Source of the DNA: Paenibacillus sp. DMB20
Lineage (GTDB): Bacteria > Bacillota > Bacilli > Paenibacillales > Paenibacillaceae
Direction of reading: 5' to 3'
NCBI RefSeq assembly: GCF_000987955.1
Contig: NZ_LAZU01000056.1
Location: forward strand, 1-64,000
Length of the DNA stretch: 64,000 bases
Shown here: piece by piece, positions 43,118 through 53,830 of the stretch
Position numbering within the stretch: position 1 is the stretch's first letter
Layout: each line of letters opens with the position of its first letter
Notes under the pieces: model-generated
Database searches by the model: none
What the model was told of the DNA's origin: nothing
Seen by the model: only the letters and a program-made list of their open reading frames with translations
Position numbers and translations under genes: made by a program

Positions 43118-44740
43118 TTATTTCGTCAGTTTCGGCGTGTTTACAGGAACAGTTCTTGCTTTGGCGGCTTGCTCAAAGGAATAAGCAAGGTCCAGCAGTT
43201 TTTGCTCGGTGTATGCTGTTCCCAAGAACGAGATGCCCACGGGTACTCCCGCTTTCACGGTTCCTGCGGGCACGGTAACTTCAGGGAAACCTGTAGCTGA
43301 TGCCACGTAACTTGCCGCATAGGTATCATATGCCTTGCAGACATAGGTAGGATCCTCTTTATCAAAACGATTCGAAGCAGGGCAGGACATCGTAGGGAAA
43401 ACGATGGCGTCCAGCTTATTGTCCTTCATGATTTTCGTAATTTCCTTGCGGGTCTTCGGCATTTCCTGGTTAATGATGTTTTTGTATTCCTTGGAATTCA
43501 GGTCATCGGCTTTTGCCAAAGCGGTCTTCAGGCCTTCCAGACGTGCAGGGTTCATTGGCGTCGCCGAGTTCATTACTTCAGGAGATTCACTGATGTCGAT
43601 CACTTCCTGCAGCGTTTTGGGTGCGTCGGAAGGAAGAAAGCTCAAATATTTTTCAAACTGGCTTTTGAATTCCGCATCGCCGACCGGCCCAAGAACCGGA
43701 GTCCACAGGTATTTGGATTGCTTGGAGAATGTGACAGGAACCACAACCGTTCCCATGCTTTTCATTTTGGAAATAGCTTTCTTCGTTATGGCATCTACTT
43801 CGGCATTATCACCGAAGAAATCAGTCGCAACGCCGATACGAGCATGCTTCAGCGAAGAAGCGTTCAGCTTTTTGCCGTAGTCTTGAACATGCTGCTTCGC
43901 GGCGTTCGTCGCTTTATCTTCTTTGTCTGTTCCAGCCATCGCGGAGAGGACTAAGCTTGCGTCCTTGACACTGCGTGCCAAAGGACCTGTTACGTCCAAG
44001 GAAAGGGCGGAAGGGACAACGCCGCTGCGGCTGGTCAATCCCAGCGTCGGTCTGATACCTACCAGGCCGGTAACATTGGCTGGACCTCTAACGGAACCGG
44101 AGGTATCCGTTCCAAGACCGAATACGGCAAAGTTGGCCGCTACGGCTGCAGCGCTGCCGCTGCTGGAACCGGAAGCATCGCGGTTCAGGTTGTAGGGGTT
44201 GAGCGTCAAACCGCCCATGGAGCTGTAGCCCAATCTGCCGTAGGAAGCGGCAAGCTCGGACATGTTTGTTTTGGCGATGACAATGGCGCCGGCATCCACA
44301 AGTTTCTGTACGGTGAACGAATTCTTGGTAGGATAGGCATTCTTCAGCGCTGCAGATCCGGCTGTCGTCGGCATGCCAACGACGTCAAAATTATCTTTTA
44401 CGACAAAAGGAATACCATGAAGCTTGCTTCTTGGTCCTTTGGATTTACGCTCGGCATCGAGTGCCTGGGCTGATTCGAGGGCTTTGTCGTTTACCGTAAT
44501 AATGGAATTGATAGCAGGGCCTTGTTTATCAAAGGCCTCTATGCGTTTCAGATAGTATTCCACCAGTTCTTCCGATGTAATTTGTTTGGCGTTCAAAGCA
44601 TTTGCGATTTCATCGATGCTTTTTTCAAACGGATCAAACGTATTTTTTGCTGCTTCGGCATTTGTTTGATTCCACGGGAATACCGCGGCAACTAGCAAAA
44701 TAGCTAGCAAAGCTTTGAAATTCAAAAATGTTTTGCTCAC
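43118..44740 (-). CDS. Secreted amidase-signature enzyme
   Basis: 540 residues. A signal peptide (LLAILLVAAVFPW, cut after NAEAA) precedes an amidase-signature domain. The Ser-Ser-Lys triad is visible: Lys in FVVKDNFD, the cis-Ser in DTSGSVRG and its GSSSGSAAA loop upstream. It hydrolyses amides, substrate unknown. The GTG start has AGGAGG at the right distance. Monocistronic; a Gly/Ser-rich loop and overall length are normal for the family. Confidence 0.9.
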   Translation of the reverse strand: MSKTFLNFKALLAILLVAAVFPWNQTNAEAAKNTFDPFEKSIDEIANALNAKQITSEELVEYYLKRIEAFDKQGPAINSIITVNDKALESAQALDAERKSKGPRSKLHGIPFVVKDNFDVVGMPTTAGSAALKNAYPTKNSFTVQKLVDAGAIVIAKTNMSELAASYGRLGYSSMGGLTLNPYNLNRDASGSSSGSAAAVAANFAVFGLGTDTSGSVRGPANVTGLVGIRPTLGLTSRSGVVPSALSLDVTGPLARSVKDASLVLSAMAGTDKEDKATNAAKQHVQDYGKKLNASSLKHARIGVATDFFGDNAEVDAITKKAISKMKSMGTVVVPVTFSKQSKYLWTPVLGPVGDAEFKSQFEKYLSFLPSDAPKTLQEVIDISESPEVMNSATPMNPARLEGLKTALAKADDLNSKEYKNIINQEMPKTRKEITKIMKDNKLDAIVFPTMSCPASNRFDKEDPTYVCKAYDTYAASYVASATGFPEVTVPAGTVKAGVPVGISFLGTAYTEQKLLDLAYSFEQAAKARTVPVNTPKLTK

Positions 44741-44944
44741 GTGCCTTACCTCCTGATGTCGTTATAGTTCATATTTCGCATTTTGTTTCTCTCCCCCTTA
44801 GTAGTATCGTAATTCCTCCCGAAAAAATGAATAGATTAAGACAAAAGGCCTACTTTTTCCGTAATCAATTCGACAATATTTAACAATATTAGATCTTTTG
44901 CCGATAGTATGTAAAGACTATAGATAAAATGGAGGAGAAACAAC

Positions 44945-47026
44945 TTGAGAAAGAAACTGCAGTGGAATCTGAAGATTCAGCTACTCGTTACGATGGTTAT
45001 CCTTGTATTGTTATCGACACTTTCTCTGGGCTTCGCGATCAATGAGAGAGTTAAGAGCGACATGGAGAAGGACTTCTATGAAGCCACCCGGAAGGAAATC
45101 AAGCAAGTCAGCGGGGCTATGAACCTATACTTTAGCACCGTGAATGAATCGGTTGAATATTTTGCCAATCAGCCTCTCATCAAACGGATCGACAAATCCA
45201 TTACCTCCTATGTGAATGCAGTAGGGGAGGACGGGACCATTCAGATGACTCCGTCGGAAAAAAAAGGCATGGAGTCGGAAATTTATAACTTCTATTTGAA
45301 TTACGCCAACACGCATCCCAATGTGGCCTATCTTTATCTGGGAACAAAGGATGGCGGATACATACAGTGGCCCCAAGGCACTTCCAACGATAGATTTGAC
45401 CCGAGACCCAGAGCGTGGTACACCCAGGCCGTTGAGAATCCCGACAAAGTCATGCGCACGGGTGCCTACGCTTCCTTTACCGGAAATGTTCCGATCGTCA
45501 GCTCTTCCATCACCATTAAGGATAAAGCCGGTAATATCGTTGGCGTTCAGGGTGTGGACGTAAGCTTGGAGTCGCTGACCAAGACCATCAATGACATCAA
45601 AATCGGTAAAACCGGCTATGTCATCCTGGCAGACCAAAACGGTACGATCCTCGCCAATCCCAAGAACCCAAAAACGAACTTTAAAACGCTGAAGGACCTG
45701 GGCGTGAAGGAATTTGCCGACATCGACAAAATGGCGAATAAAAATTTCGAGATCACCATGAATAAGAAGAGCTATACCGCCAGCGTCTTCGTTTCTCCGG
45801 AAACCCAGTGGAAATACATCGCAATCATGGACAATAGCGAAATAGCGGAATCCGTCGATGCCATCCAGAACATTATCCTTCTCGTTATGGCTATTATCGT
45901 TGTGATCGCCATCGGGTTTTCCTTGTTTATATCCGGCGCCATTACGAAGCCGCTCAATGCGGCTGTACAGTATTTGCAGCAAATCGGCAGCGGCAATCTG
46001 GCCACCGATATTCCGCAGTCCATGTTGAACAAACGAAGTGAAGTAGGCACCATGGTTCGGGCCATTAACAGCATGAAACAGGATATCCAGGAGATGATCG
46101 GCGGGATTTCCGGTTCGGCGCATGTTGTCTCTCAATCGGCGGCCAACCTTAAAGAAAGCATGGATCAGACTCAAAAGGCTTCCTCGCAAATTACCGAGTC
46201 CATCATTCAGCTGTCCAACGCTTCAAGCGATGAAGCGAATACCGTTATGGGGGGCTCTGAAAAAGTCGAGGAACTCGGCGGAGCGATCGATCAGGTCACG
46301 GCATCCACGCAGGAAATACTGGATCTTGCCCGTCGTACAGGCGAACTGAATCAACGCGGCATCATTATTGTGCAGGAGTTGGTCGGAAGATTTAACAGTA
46401 CCCTGCAATCTTCGGAGGAAACGGCACAAGCCGTTAATCATGTAAGTGAAAGCGCTGGTGAAATCAGCAGCATACTGTCCACGATTCTCGAAATTTCCAG
46501 GCAGACGAATCTATTGGCCCTGAATGCGTCCATTGAAGCTTCAAGAGCAGGCGAACATGGACGCGGATTCGCCGTCGTAGCTGCCGAAATCAGGAAGCTC
46601 GCGGAGCAATCGGCTTCCGCCGCAAATAATATCAGCGAAATTATTTCGAATGTGAACAGCCAGGTGGGAGCAGCTGTTCAAGCCATCGGCACATCCCGCG
46701 GGCTGTTTATGGACCAAGAAACGGCGGTTCGGGAAACCGAATCGATCTTTAACGACATCATGGATTCCGTAGACAGCCAAATGGACAAGACGAACGAGGT
46801 TGACGGCCATATCCAGACGATGGTCGAAAAACGCCATGAACTCACGGACGTTTTCACCAATATCTCAGCGATTACTGAAGAAAATGCTGCTATTACCCAA
46901 GACGTGTCCGCGGCAGCCGAGGAGCAGCTGGCTACAATCGATGACTTTGCAGGTTATCTGTCTCAGCTTGAGGGACTTTCCAAGGATCTGGAGGACAATA
47001 TTAAGAAATTCACCATAAATAAATAA
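44945..47026 (+). CDS. Chemoreceptor with dCache sensor
   Basis: 693 residues. Membrane helix at about 10-32, outer double-Cache domain (YLGTKDGGYIQWP, then FDPRPRAWYTQA and YVILADQNGTILANP), second helix near 305-328, HAMP and a signalling domain with EISRQTNLLALNASIEASRA and GEHGRGFAVVA. dCache receptors often bind amino acids or other small metabolites. Starts with TTG and has GGAGGAG upstream. Confidence 0.92.
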   Translation: MRKKLQWNLKIQLLVTMVILVLLSTLSLGFAINERVKSDMEKDFYEATRKEIKQVSGAMNLYFSTVNESVEYFANQPLIKRIDKSITSYVNAVGEDGTIQMTPSEKKGMESEIYNFYLNYANTHPNVAYLYLGTKDGGYIQWPQGTSNDRFDPRPRAWYTQAVENPDKVMRTGAYASFTGNVPIVSSSITIKDKAGNIVGVQGVDVSLESLTKTINDIKIGKTGYVILADQNGTILANPKNPKTNFKTLKDLGVKEFADIDKMANKNFEITMNKKSYTASVFVSPETQWKYIAIMDNSEIAESVDAIQNIILLVMAIIVVIAIGFSLFISGAITKPLNAAVQYLQQIGSGNLATDIPQSMLNKRSEVGTMVRAINSMKQDIQEMIGGISGSAHVVSQSAANLKESMDQTQKASSQITESIIQLSNASSDEANTVMGGSEKVEELGGAIDQVTASTQEILDLARRTGELNQRGIIIVQELVGRFNSTLQSSEETAQAVNHVSESAGEISSILSTILEISRQTNLLALNASIEASRAGEHGRGFAVVAAEIRKLAEQSASAANNISEIISNVNSQVGAAVQAIGTSRGLFMDQETAVRETESIFNDIMDSVDSQMDKTNEVDGHIQTMVEKRHELTDVFTNISAITEENAAITQDVSAAAEEQLATIDDFAGYLSQLEGLSKDLEDNIKKFTINK

Positions 47027-47079
47027 TAGGTGGGTGATTACTCCCCGTATTGAGGAGTCACTCTTCGGAACAAAACAAG

Positions 47080-47119
47080 CCAGCCCGGAAGCACAGACTT
47101 CTCCGGGCTGGCTTGCTGT
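47080..47119 (+). terminator. Terminator, chemoreceptor gene
   Basis: GCCAGCCCGGA / TCCGGGCTGGC hairpin followed by TTGCTGTT. It lies between convergent genes and may serve both. Confidence 0.75.
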
Positions 47120-47145
47120 TAACTGAATTGAACGCAGGGGAAAAA

Positions 47146-47553
47146 TTATCTAACTTTACGGACTTGTCCGCGAATTTCCCCATTCGGATTTTGAATGGTG
47201 TGAACATTTACATAGGCGTTTCCTCTTTGAAACTCGCGGATAAGATCCCGGATTGTTTTTCCGCTCAATGGACCAATAAGATTTTCCCTAGATAAAGTAC
47301 CCCGAACAATCCCTCTTCTAGTGGATAAGCCGAAGCTGGAAGGACCGAATAAAAAAGCGACGATTGGACCGTTTTCACCTGGACGGCCAAGATGAATATG
47401 ACCTTGCGTCATGCGGGTAATATTACGAACAACAAGAGAAAAACGTAGCTGATTACCACTGGAGCTCAGATTAAAAACTGTATTGCCGCTTGCGTTTGTC
47501 CGAACAGGAGGCACTTCATTACGCCCTGATAGAATTGCTCTGAACGTTCCCAT
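47146..47553 (-). CDS. CHRD-domain protein
   Basis: 135 residues, nearly all a CHRD domain: FRAILSGRNEVPPVRTNASG, then GHIHLGRPGENGPIVAFLF and the end NVHTIQNPNGEIRGQV. The domain was first described in chordin; in bacteria its role is unknown. No signal peptide is seen. AAAGGGAG ribosome site. Confidence 0.85.
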   Translation of the reverse strand: MGTFRAILSGRNEVPPVRTNASGNTVFNLSSSGNQLRFSLVVRNITRMTQGHIHLGRPGENGPIVAFLFGPSSFGLSTRRGIVRGTLSRENLIGPLSGKTIRDLIREFQRGNAYVNVHTIQNPNGEIRGQVRKVR

Positions 47554-47881
47554 TACTCTGCACCACTCCCTTTAGTGTTGTCAGGGTATAATATTCTGCA
47601 ACTTCATCGGTGGATTGTGCATGAATACAATTGGGTTATTAAGTTATGTTTGCACGGATCACAACTTCTACAGTTACCAGTTTTTCAGGGGCTGGCTCAA
47701 ATCGTAAAGCTAACGTACTTAGGAGATAACCCATAAACGTATTTCTATATTTTTCTATGGAATTTGTTACTATGATACTAAGCGAGAGTCTCTTCGTAAG
47801 AGATTACTTGTTGGAATCAAACGTTACTACCGTTCTTCATACTATCAATAGGTATGGAGATGACAAACAGGAGGGAATAAA
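47554..47881. promoter_or_regulatory. Divergent intergenic region
   Basis: 328 bases between the CHRD gene (minus) and the GH3 gene (plus). It must hold both promoters; I see no gene and no clear operator. AGGAGGG just before 47882 is the GH3 ribosome site. Confidence 0.5.
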
Positions 47882-50667
47882 TTGAGCGGAGAGAAACTGG
47901 GTACTCCATTAGAAGGTTTTGCGGAATTCAGCAGAAGAGTAGCCGCAGAAGGCGCCGTACTGTTGAAAAATGACGGACATGCCCTTCCCATTCAGAAGAA
48001 CGAACGGGTTTCGATTTTTGGCAGAACCCAGGTAAATTATTATCGCAGCGGCACAGGTTCGGGCGGCAGCGTCCATGTTTCCCATACGACCAATCTGCTT
48101 GGCGGCCTCCGGGATAAAAAGGACATCGCCATTAACGAAGAATTAGCGGCAGTTTATGAAAAATGGATTGAGCAAAATCCGTTTGATAACGGCGGAGGCG
48201 GTTGGGCGGCTGAGCCGTGGCATCAAAAGGAAATGCCTTTATCCGATGAGCTGGTGTCATCGGCAAGGAGTAAATCCGACAAGGCGATCATCGTGATCGG
48301 ACGTACAGCGGGGGAAGACCAAGATAATGCCAATGAGCCGGGCAGCTATCAATTGACGACAGAAGAAAAAGCGATGTTGAAGCAGGTGACCGCCTATTTC
48401 GAACAAACCATCGTTGTCCTGAATGTATCGAATATTATCGATATGAGCTGGATGCATGACGAAGGCTATACATACCCGATTCCATGCGTCGTTTACGCTT
48501 GGCAGGGCGGCATGGAAGGGGGCAATGCGATTGCCGACGTCTTGGTCGGAGAGGTCACGCCCAGCGGTAAATTAACCGATACCATTGCCTTTTCGATTGA
48601 CGATTATCCATCAACCCGCAATTACGGCAATGAACATAAAAACCTTTATCAGGAAGATATCTATGTCGGATACCGTTTTTTCGAAACGTTTCGACCGGAT
48701 CGGGTCCAGTTTGAATTCGGATACGGATTGTCTTATACGCAGTTCGAAATCAAGCCCGAAGAAGCCAAATTATCCGTCAAAGAAGGAGCACAATACATTG
48801 AGATCGGCGTAACCGTAAAAAATATCGGAACTGTCTATGCGGGCAAGGAAGTCGTGCAGGTCTATTACGAAGCGCCGCAAGGAAAGCTGGGCCAGCCTGC
48901 TAAAGCTTTGGCGGCATTCGCGAAGACCAAGGAACTCCAAGCGGGCGAATCGCAGCATCTCATCGTGGGCTTCCCGGTTCATGCCATGGCCTCCTATGAC
49001 GACGCCGGCGTGACAGGACACCCTTCCGCTTATGTCTTAGAAGCCGGAATGTACCGCTTGTATGTGGGAACCAGCGTCAAAAACGTGGAGGAAATCGGCA
49101 TCGAAGGCCAAAACGGCTATGTTGTGGAAACCCTTCAAATCGTGGAGCAGCTGCAAGAAGCCATGGCCCCGACGGAAAACTTTACGAGAATGAAGCCGGC
49201 GCCCGCAAAGAAGACGGTTCGTACGAACTAACCTTCGAAGAGGTGCCGAAACGCAAGATTTCCATGGCGGAACGGATTGAAAACAATTTGCCGCGAACCT
49301 TGGAGCAAACCGGAAATCAGGGCTATAAACTAAGGGACGTGCATGACGGAAAAGTCAGCATGGAAGCCTTTATTGCCCAGCTCAGCGATCAGGATCTGGC
49401 GGTGATCGTTAGGGGAGAAGGCATGAGCAGTCCGCTCGTCACGCCGGGCACGGCTTCGGCTTTCGGCGGGGTAAGCGACGGCTTGCTTGACTACGGAATT
49501 CCGATTGCTTGCACGGCGGACGGACCGTCCGGGATTCGGATGGACAGCGGGCAAAAAGCAACGCAGGTTGCCATCGGAACCTTGCTTGCGGCTACCTGGA
49601 ACACGGAACTGGTCGAAGAACTTTACGTCATGGAAGGCCGGGAATTATTAAGCTACAACATTGATGCTTTGCTCGGCCCTGGCTTGAATATTCGGCGCAG
49701 CCCGCTGAATGGGCGCAATTTCGAGTATTTCTCGGAGGATCCGCTAATCTCGGGGATGTTTGCCGCCGCATGCACCCGCGGGATTATGAAAGGCGGTTCC
49801 AATGCCACGCTGAAGCATTTCGCCTGCAACAACCAGGAAAAGCATCGCAGCAAAGTCGACGCCGTCGTGTCCGAGCGCGCGCTTCGGGAAATTTATCTGA
49901 AAGGCTTTGAAATCGCGGTGAAGCAGGGCGGAGCGAATTCGATTATGACCTCCTACAATCCGATCAACGGACACTGGGCGGCTTCCAATTATGATTTGAA
50001 CACCACCATTCTTCGCGGGGAGTGGGGCTTTCGAGGCATCGTGATGACGGACTGGTGGGCCATTATGAACGACGTGGTTCATGGAGGCCCTGCGGACCGG
50101 AAATATACGAACTGGATGGTCCGTGCGCAAAACGATCTTTATATGGTGGTCATGAACTACGGCGCGGAAATCAATGCGTGGGACGACAATACCTTGGAAT
50201 CCCTGGAAAATGGTACCCTCACCCGCGGAGAACTTCAGCGCAGCGCCATGAATATTTGCGAGTTCCTGATGCAAGCGCCGGTGTTCTCCAGAAAACAGGT
50301 CATCGAAGAAGCGGTCATTGCTTTCAAAGCCGATCCGTCCCTCTCGCCGAAACAGGCGTTAGTCTTATCCGAAAACACACAGGTCAAACCTGCCGCAACC
50401 GGATCGACTTTTATAAAAGCGGATCAATCCGGCAAGTACCGGATCATTGTGCGCATCATGTCGCCGGAATCGGAACTGGCCCAAAGCGCTTGCAACGTGA
50501 CGCTGAACGGCGAGCCGATGACGACCATTCAAACGAATGGTACGGACGGCAGATGGATCAGACAAAAGCTTGCGAAAATCGAACTGGAAGCAGGCCTTTA
50601 CGAGATGAAGCTGGATTTCGTCAAACCAGGTTTGCAGATCGATTGGATCGAGTTTAAACAAGTGTAA
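47882..50667 (+). pseudogene. GH3 beta-glycosidase with reversed domain order, frameshifted
   Basis: The first frame (47882-49231) carries the GH3 C-terminal domain (AAEGAVLLKNDGHALP, then YAWQGGMEGGNAIADVLVG) and a fibronectin-like domain. The second frame (to 50667) carries the TIM-barrel domain with KHFACNNQE and the nucleophile Asp in FRGIVMTDWWA, then a beta-sandwich end. Order is thus C-domain first, barrel second. The frames join if one G is added to CCGG at about 49200: FTRMKPGARKEDGSYELTFE. The whole is then ~929 residues, the size of known GH3 proteins with this order. It would release sugars from beta-glycosides. Confidence 0.85.
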
Positions 50668-50680
50668 TGCGAAAAACGTA

Positions 50681-50716
50681 AAGAGACGCCTGGACGCCTG
50701 ATGAAGGGCGTCTTTT
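50681..50716 (+). terminator. Terminator of the GH3 gene
   Basis: AGACGCC / GGCGTCT hairpin with an inner repeat and TTTTT. Confidence 0.75.
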
Positions 50717-50930
50717 TACCGTTTGCCTGCATTCCGATCCAACCCAATGGGTTTCAAGGCATTCGTCAAGGGTTAACCGGTTACCGAATTTTGTATCGGG
50801 ATTTAAGTCCTCAGCGGCAGCTACAACAGGCACTATTTTGGATTATATACGGACTTATCGTGTTGCAACTCAAATCAAATATACAGTACAGTTGCTTTGC
50901 TAAGATCAAATAGAAAGGAGGAGGACTTTC

Positions 50931-51842
50931 ATGTACGAATGGAATGAGATGGTCCAGCTTATGGTGAACTGGGTGGAGAGCAATTTATCATCAACTCCCT
51001 CCCTTATAAAGATGTCCGAGCAGCTTGGTTATTCGCCTTATTACTGTTCCAGGCAATTCAACTCTATAACGGGAACGACTTTAAGGGACTATATCTGGAT
51101 GCGAAGAATTAGCCGTGCCGCGTTGGAGCTCCGTGATACGGATGAACGCGTTCTGGATATTGCCGTGAAATATGGGTTTTCTTCGCAGGAAGCTTTTACG
51201 CGAGCCTTCGTTAAGGCTTTTCAAGTTACTCCCCAAGCTTACCGTAAGGCGCCGCGGCCTATACCGTTAGCCATTCGGATGGAGGTGTTCTCGCCTTACC
51301 ACTATTTGATGAAGGAGCAAAATCGTATGGGTATGGATAAAATGCATTTACAGCAGGCTGAAATCAAGCTTGAAATCATTCCGGCGCATAAGTTCATCGG
51401 AATCTGGGATCCTGCCTCGAAAAATTACGGGGAATTTTGGAATAATGACCATGATTGTGACGAAGTTTGCGGGACGCTCGAAAGCATGTCCAACCTGGTG
51501 CTTCCCGGGCAATTGGGACAAACGGCAGGGTGGTTTTATCGGAGCGGGGAGAAAGGGTATTTCTATGGAATTCCGGTTTCATTGGACTACAATGGACAGA
51601 TCCCGCCAGGAATGGAATGTAAGGAGATTCCGGAATCTGAATACCTGGTGTTTTATCATCCGCCATTTGACTATTTAAAGGACAATGGCACAGTCATGAA
51701 CACGGTTGAACAAGCGGCGTGGAATTTTGATCCCAGGGGCATGGGATACGATTGGGATGAAGAAAATAAGCAGGATTATCAGCGGCATTTCCCGGAGGGG
51801 TATGGCTACGCAGTTTTGCGGCCTGTTAAGAAGCTGGGTTAA
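50931..51842 (+). CDS. AraC-family regulator with effector domain
   Basis: 303 residues. Two helix-turn-helix units at the N-terminus (MSEQLGYSPYYCSRQF, then DIAVKYGFSSQEAFTRAF, VTPQAYRK) and a GyrI-like ligand-binding domain (KLEIIPAHKFIGIWD to the end). Regulators of this plan sense small molecules or drugs; the target is not apparent. AAAGGAGGAGG ribosome site. The GH3 gene upstream and the pspA operon downstream are both in the same direction but separated by terminators. Confidence 0.88.
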   Translation: MYEWNEMVQLMVNWVESNLSSTPSLIKMSEQLGYSPYYCSRQFNSITGTTLRDYIWMRRISRAALELRDTDERVLDIAVKYGFSSQEAFTRAFVKAFQVTPQAYRKAPRPIPLAIRMEVFSPYHYLMKEQNRMGMDKMHLQQAEIKLEIIPAHKFIGIWDPASKNYGEFWNNDHDCDEVCGTLESMSNLVLPGQLGQTAGWFYRSGEKGYFYGIPVSLDYNGQIPPGMECKEIPESEYLVFYHPPFDYLKDNGTVMNTVEQAAWNFDPRGMGYDWDEENKQDYQRHFPEGYGYAVLRPVKKLG

Positions 51843-51902
51843 ACCGCAACTAGTATGCCCTTCACGTGGGCGTCAACTTTGTTTTCTGTGAGTGTGAAAG
51901 TA

Positions 51903-51953
51903 TAGTATCGTCAGGCGCGTCTTTGTGATGCGTTTGACGGTACTTTTTTTCAT
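51903..51953 (+). terminator. Terminator of the AraC gene
   Basis: AGTATCGTCAGGCGC / GCGTTTGACGGTACT hairpin and a long T run. Confidence 0.75.
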
Positions 51954-52108
51954 TCTATGATACATGTTGGGAACGGGCAAAGATCTCCCAAACTTCTACA
52001 TAAAGAAGCATAGGACTCCATACCCGATAATCTCGGAAAATGAAACCTTTTTACCAGATTTCATGTATTATGTTGATAGTATGCAAAATTTTCGAGGAGG
52101 CGCTCATC

Positions 52109-52750
52109 ATGGGAATTTTGTCGAGGTTCAGGGATATTATGGCGAGCAATGTACATGCCTTATTGGATAGGGCAGAAGATCCGGAGAAGACGATCGATGA
52201 TTATATGCGAAGCTTGAACAGCGATCTGGGGAAGGTGAAAGCGGAAACGGCCTCGGTGCTGGCGGACGAGAGAAGGGCGAAAAGCGCTCTGGATGAATGC
52301 AAGGCCGAGGCCAATAAGCTGCAAAAGTACGCCGAGAAGGCAGCCGAAGCCGGCGATGACGGGAACGCGCTGAAGTTTCTGGAGAGGAAGGCCGCGCTGG
52401 CAGAGAAGCTAAACGAACTGCAAAACGCTTATGAGTCGGCTTCTTCTAACGCCGCAAGCATGAAACAAATGCAGGATAAGCTCGTGTCGGATCTGGGCCG
52501 GCTGGAAGCGCGGCGCGTTGAGCTGAAGGGGAAACTCGCGGCTGCCAAAGTACAGCAGGGTTTGAACAACGGCGGGTCTTCTTTAGGAGTTCATTCCGCG
52601 TTCGATGCCATGGAAGAGAAGGCGAATCGTGCCTTGGATGAAGCGATGGCCTTGGCCGAGCTGCGGGCAGGCGCGAAGGAAGACGACCTGGATGACCTGA
52701 TCGCCCAATTGGAGAAAAACCCGGGAACCAATACGACAAAGAAAAAATGA
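52109..52750 (+). CDS. pspA: PspA/IM30 phage-shock protein
   Basis: 213 residues, nearly all coiled coil after a short amphipathic start (MGILSRFRDIMASNVHALLD). PspA guards membrane integrity and, with the next three genes, forms the B. subtilis ydjFGHI-type operon, which is induced by SigW-type envelope stress. ATG 52109 with GAGGAGG upstream is chosen over an in-frame start at 52040. Confidence 0.92.
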   Translation: MGILSRFRDIMASNVHALLDRAEDPEKTIDDYMRSLNSDLGKVKAETASVLADERRAKSALDECKAEANKLQKYAEKAAEAGDDGNALKFLERKAALAEKLNELQNAYESASSNAASMKQMQDKLVSDLGRLEARRVELKGKLAAAKVQQGLNNGGSSLGVHSAFDAMEEKANRALDEAMALAELRAGAKEDDLDDLIAQLEKNPGTNTTKKK

Positions 52751-52792
52751 ACAAGAAGTTATAACAGCTTCTTGGTTGTAGAGGTGAGCATA

Positions 52793-53830
52793 ATGCCGGT
52801 TATCGAGTATAAATGCCCAAACTGCGGAAGCGGTATGGTTTTCGATGCTGAGACCCAGATGCTGTCCTGTGACGGCTGCGGAAGAAAAGACAATGTCGGG
52901 CAATTTCCCGATCCTCTGACAAAACATGTGTTTTCCGATGACGACAGGGCCAGGGAGTATCACTGCAACAGCTGCGGAGCCGTGATCATGACCGATGCGG
53001 AGACGAGCGCTACGAACTGCAGCTTTTGCGGCGCAGCCGTGGTGCTTGGCGATCGGTTGACCGGAAAGCTGGCTCCGGCCAAAGTCATTCCTTTTTCCAT
53101 CGGCAAGGAAGAAGCGATGAAAGCTTTTCGAAAATGGTGCCGGAGAGGTATCTTAACCCCGAGAGGTTTTATGTCCGCGGACCGGATCAAGAGCATTACC
53201 GGGCTGTACGTCCCGTTCTGGCTATACGACCTGCACAACGACGTGGAGGTCCATGGCCGGGGAACAAAAGTGCGCTCCTACCGAAGCGGCGACTACGAGG
53301 TTACCGAAACCGATCATTATGAATTTTACCGCAAAATTTGCTTGGATTACGTTAAAGTACCGATCGATGCGGCGGAGAAAATGAACGATGAACTGATGGA
53401 TAAATTGGAGCCTTTTCCGTACGATCGTCTGGAAAGCTTTAAAACGCCGTATCTTGCCGGTTACGTCGCGGAGAAATACAGCTATGACCATGAGGAACTT
53501 TTGCCGCGGGCCGAAGACAAAATCTATGATTACATAGAATCTTATATCGATTCGACGACCAATGAATATCACAGCGTGAGTTATTCCGACGTCGATGTCG
53601 ATACAAGCGTGGAGCGTGCCGAGTATGTTCTCCTTCCGGTATGGATGGTGCTCTACGACTACAATAAATCGGAGCATGCCTTTGCCATGAACGGACGGAC
53701 GGGCAAGGTGGTCGGCAAGCCTCCGATCAGCAAGGTGAAGGTAGCCGCATGGTTTACGGGCATTTCCGGCATTCTTTTTCTTGCCGCGCAGCTGTTGACC
53801 TCGTGGATCTTGGGAGGTGGGTCATTGTGA
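52793..53830 (+). CDS. ydjG: Zinc-ribbon membrane protein, YdjG
   Basis: 345 residues. Two N-terminal zinc ribbons (CPNCGSGM with CDGC, and CNSCGAV with CSFCGAAV), a soluble domain and one C-terminal helix (AAWFTGISGILFLAAQLL). In B. subtilis the homologue recruits PspA to the membrane together with YdjH and YdjI. ATG 52793 has GAGGTGAG upstream. The stop overlaps the next start by four bases. Confidence 0.88.
   Translation: MPVIEYKCPNCGSGMVFDAETQMLSCDGCGRKDNVGQFPDPLTKHVFSDDDRAREYHCNSCGAVIMTDAETSATNCSFCGAAVVLGDRLTGKLAPAKVIPFSIGKEEAMKAFRKWCRRGILTPRGFMSADRIKSITGLYVPFWLYDLHNDVEVHGRGTKVRSYRSGDYEVTETDHYEFYRKICLDYVKVPIDAAEKMNDELMDKLEPFPYDRLESFKTPYLAGYVAEKYSYDHEELLPRAEDKIYDYIESYIDSTTNEYHSVSYSDVDVDTSVERAEYVLLPVWMVLYDYNKSEHAFAMNGRTGKVVGKPPISKVKVAAWFTGISGILFLAAQLLTSWILGGGSL

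Noticed and set aside
45125..46189. 354-codon open frame on the minus strand
   Set aside because: It lies wholly inside the dCache chemoreceptor gene, whose domains are clear on the plus strand; it has no ribosome site and no recognisable product.
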